From assembly GCA_036676475.1 (NCBI GenBank), contig JAKFCU010000085.1, positions 1-31,394 of the forward strand: 31,394 nt of DNA. Direction: 5' to 3'. Both the position numbers and the translations under genes were made by a program. The DNA is from LC029 sp036676475. GTDB taxonomy: Bacteria; Bacillota; Bacilli; Aneurinibacillales; RAOX-1. Below the pieces are notes generated by a model. That model made no database searches. It worked only from the letters and a program-made list of their open reading frames with translations, and was not told where the DNA came from. Of this stretch, positions 30,426 through 31,394 are shown one piece after another (position 1 is the first letter of the stretch; every line of letters begins with the position of its first letter).

Positions 30426-30622
30426 CTATCCTAAGTACGGTAATTGAGGAAAGTACACTTTAAACAACCAAAGGAATCCAACCACTGCAGTTAAACTTAC
30501 AATGACCGTACCCATTAACCATGTAGGCAACTTCCTCATGAAAAAGACTAGAGTTACTAGTACAATAAACCAGCCAGAGCCTTGAATATCGGCATAACAT
30601 AAGACCATGTATCAAAAGACAT
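30426..30622 (-). pseudogene. Small membrane protein gene, probably frameshifted
   Basis: A good ribosome binding site (GAGGTGAT) lies 5 nt before ATG at 30622, but that frame (MSFDTWSYVMPIFKALAG...) stops after 21 codons at 30557. An overlapping frame shifted by one base continues from 30608 to 30426 and encodes two strong hydrophobic segments (GWFIVLVTLVFFMRKLP and TVIVSLTAVVGFLWLFKVYF). Restoring one base near GGCTGG would give a single 66-residue protein with two membrane helices. The family is not recognised. Alternatives are a sequencing error, or use of the poorly placed ATG at 30608 to give a 60-residue protein. Confidence 0.6.
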
Positions 30623-30691
30623 TAATTATCACCTCGCCTACTTCATTCGACAAAAGGCAATAAATTCCTCCAAGGTTGGTTTTGGTTAGAA

Positions 30692-30730
30692 AATAAAAAA
30701 GACCTTATCCTAGTGTATTAGACAGGTCTT
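30692..30730 (-). terminator. Intrinsic terminator of the HEAT-like gene
   Basis: AAGACCT and AGGTCTT, with inner TCTA/TAGG-type pairing, form a stem at 30699-30730, followed on the minus strand by TTTTTTATTTT. It lies 12 bp after the original stop of the broken gene. Confidence 0.8.
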
Positions 30731-30741
30731 GTTCTAAGAGT

Positions 30742-31185
30742 TTATTTTTTCGGCAAATGCTTCATAGTGTTGTTAACCCATGTATCGAACTGATCTTTTT
30801 TCTCAAACTTCATAACATCGTACATTTCAGGATTAACTTGTATTAATTTGTTCGTTATTTCTTCAATTGTAGGCTCATCTACTTTAAGCTCCCGTTTAAT
30901 TCTTGCAAAAACCTTCTGTACTTCTTTTAAAGCTTACGGACTCTTTTTCTTTGGAAGTCTTGCATCGTGAATACCAAAATTTTGTAGAGACTGGAGTGCT
31001 GCATATTGAACGCTATACACTTTATCTGTTTTTAAGAGATTTTGAAGAACATCAACTGATTGTTTACATTTCCACTTTCCTAATTCTTCTACAACTTCTT
31101 TCCTTGCCTTCCAACTTACTTTACTTCTGGATTTCCTAACGAGCTCAACGATATTTTCTGGAGCCCCTTCAGTATAATTCCCCAT
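30742..31185 (-). pseudogene. HEAT-repeat-like protein gene broken by an in-frame stop
   Basis: The frame starts at ATG 31185 (GGGTGAGG six bases upstream) with MGNYTEGAPENIVELVRKS. It shows a helical-repeat segment (ARKEVVEELGKWKCKQSVDVL, VYSVQYAALQSLQNFG) and then meets TAA at 30934-30936 after RLPKKKSP. The same frame continues without shift for 63 more codons (ALKEVQKVFARIKREL ... FDTWVNNTMKHLPKK) to a second TAA, followed by a terminator. The product would be 147 residues; a Lys AAA to TAA change is the simplest explanation. The truncated 83-residue product might still be made. The repeat family is inferred from the helix pattern; no function is assigned. Confidence 0.75.
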
Positions 31186-31216
31186 TCTCAACCTCACCCC
31201 TATCAAGAATAGGTAA

Positions 31217-31244
31217 ATTATACCACGATAAGTGAACTGTACAA
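31217..31244 (-). promoter_or_regulatory. Sigma-A promoter of the HEAT-like gene
   Basis: TTGTAC (31239-31244) and perfect TATAAT (31217-31222) with a 16-bp spacer on the minus strand, about 30 bp before the start codon. Confidence 0.65.
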
Positions 31245-31286
31245 ATTATATTTTTTAATAAAAAATTAATTTGGTTTGGTTTGGTT

Positions 31287-31394
31287 TTAAGTGCCGTTAT
31301 AAACTCTCTTTTCCCACCAATCCGTATTTAGCTCGTGTGCGCTTCCGGTCGTTAATCTTATCCAACCTTCAATGACATATCTATTTGGAACAGT
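31287..31394 (-). CDS. 3' end of an unidentified gene at the window edge
   Basis: 35 codons of open frame enter from the right edge and end TAA: they read TVPNRYVIEGWIRLTTGSAH, then ELNTDWWEKRVYNGT. The composition (two adjacent Trp, balanced charges) looks like real protein rather than chance. I do not recognise the family. A TTTGG triplet array (31271-31285) follows the stop. Confidence 0.5.
   Translation of the reverse strand, partial: TVPNRYVIEGWIRLTTGSAHELNTDWWEKRVYNGT

Overview
The window is a chromosomal stretch of a low-to-moderate-GC, endospore-forming Firmicute of the order Bacillales. The evidence is the typical Bacillus-type gene order, G/A-rich ribosome binding sites, sigma-A promoters of TTGACA/TATAAT type, an Sda sporulation checkpoint peptide under a cluster of DnaA boxes, and the sporulation membrane protein YlbJ. 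The exact genus cannot be read from the sequence alone. Apart from comM, sda, tmcAL, ylbJ and one candidate RNA, everything is encoded on the minus strand.

Layout, left to right. (1) 1-890: the 3' end of comM/yifB, then sda with its DnaA-box promoter and terminator. (2) 989-7636, minus strand: yraN, ylqH (FlhB-like), ylqG (FliK-like), rnhB, rbgA, lepB, then rplS with its own promoter and probable L19 leader, and trmD, rimM, ylqD. (3) 7801-11411, minus: khpA, rpsP, ffh, ylxM, ftsY, i.e. the SRP pathway plus ribosome genes. (4) 11451-17401, minus: smc, a radical SAM protein and rnc. (5) 17423-23682, minus: fabF, acpP, fabG, fabD, plsX, fapR, rpmF and yceD. This is a type II fatty acid and phospholipid cluster with its FapR repressor and operator. 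A 31-codon scar of fabH lies between plsX and fabD. (6) 23814-29482: tmcAL (+), ylbL and ylbK (-), ylbJ (+), coaD and rsmD (-). (7) 29483-31394: a gene-poor accessory-looking end. It holds a repeat element, a small membrane protein, a structured-RNA candidate, a probably frameshifted small membrane protein, a HEAT-like gene broken by an in-frame stop, and the 3' end of an unknown gene.

Two repeat families are dispersed through the intergenic gaps. Family A has a unit of about 50 bp, occurs at seven places, and is often present as two head-to-tail units. Family B is an element of about 188 bp present twice. It carries four short CGGAA...TTCCG hairpins whose spacing (51, 61, 51 bp) is identical in both copies although the sequence between them has diverged.

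The genes are mostly housekeeping: ribosome assembly and translation (rpsP, rplS, rpmF, rimM, trmD, rbgA, rsmD, tmcAL), protein export (ffh, ftsY, lepB), chromosome maintenance (smc, rnhB), RNA processing (rnc, khpA), fatty acid, phospholipid and CoA synthesis, and sporulation control. The novelty lies between the genes: the two repeat families, the fabH scar, the hairpin cluster upstream of fapR, and the decaying region at the right end.
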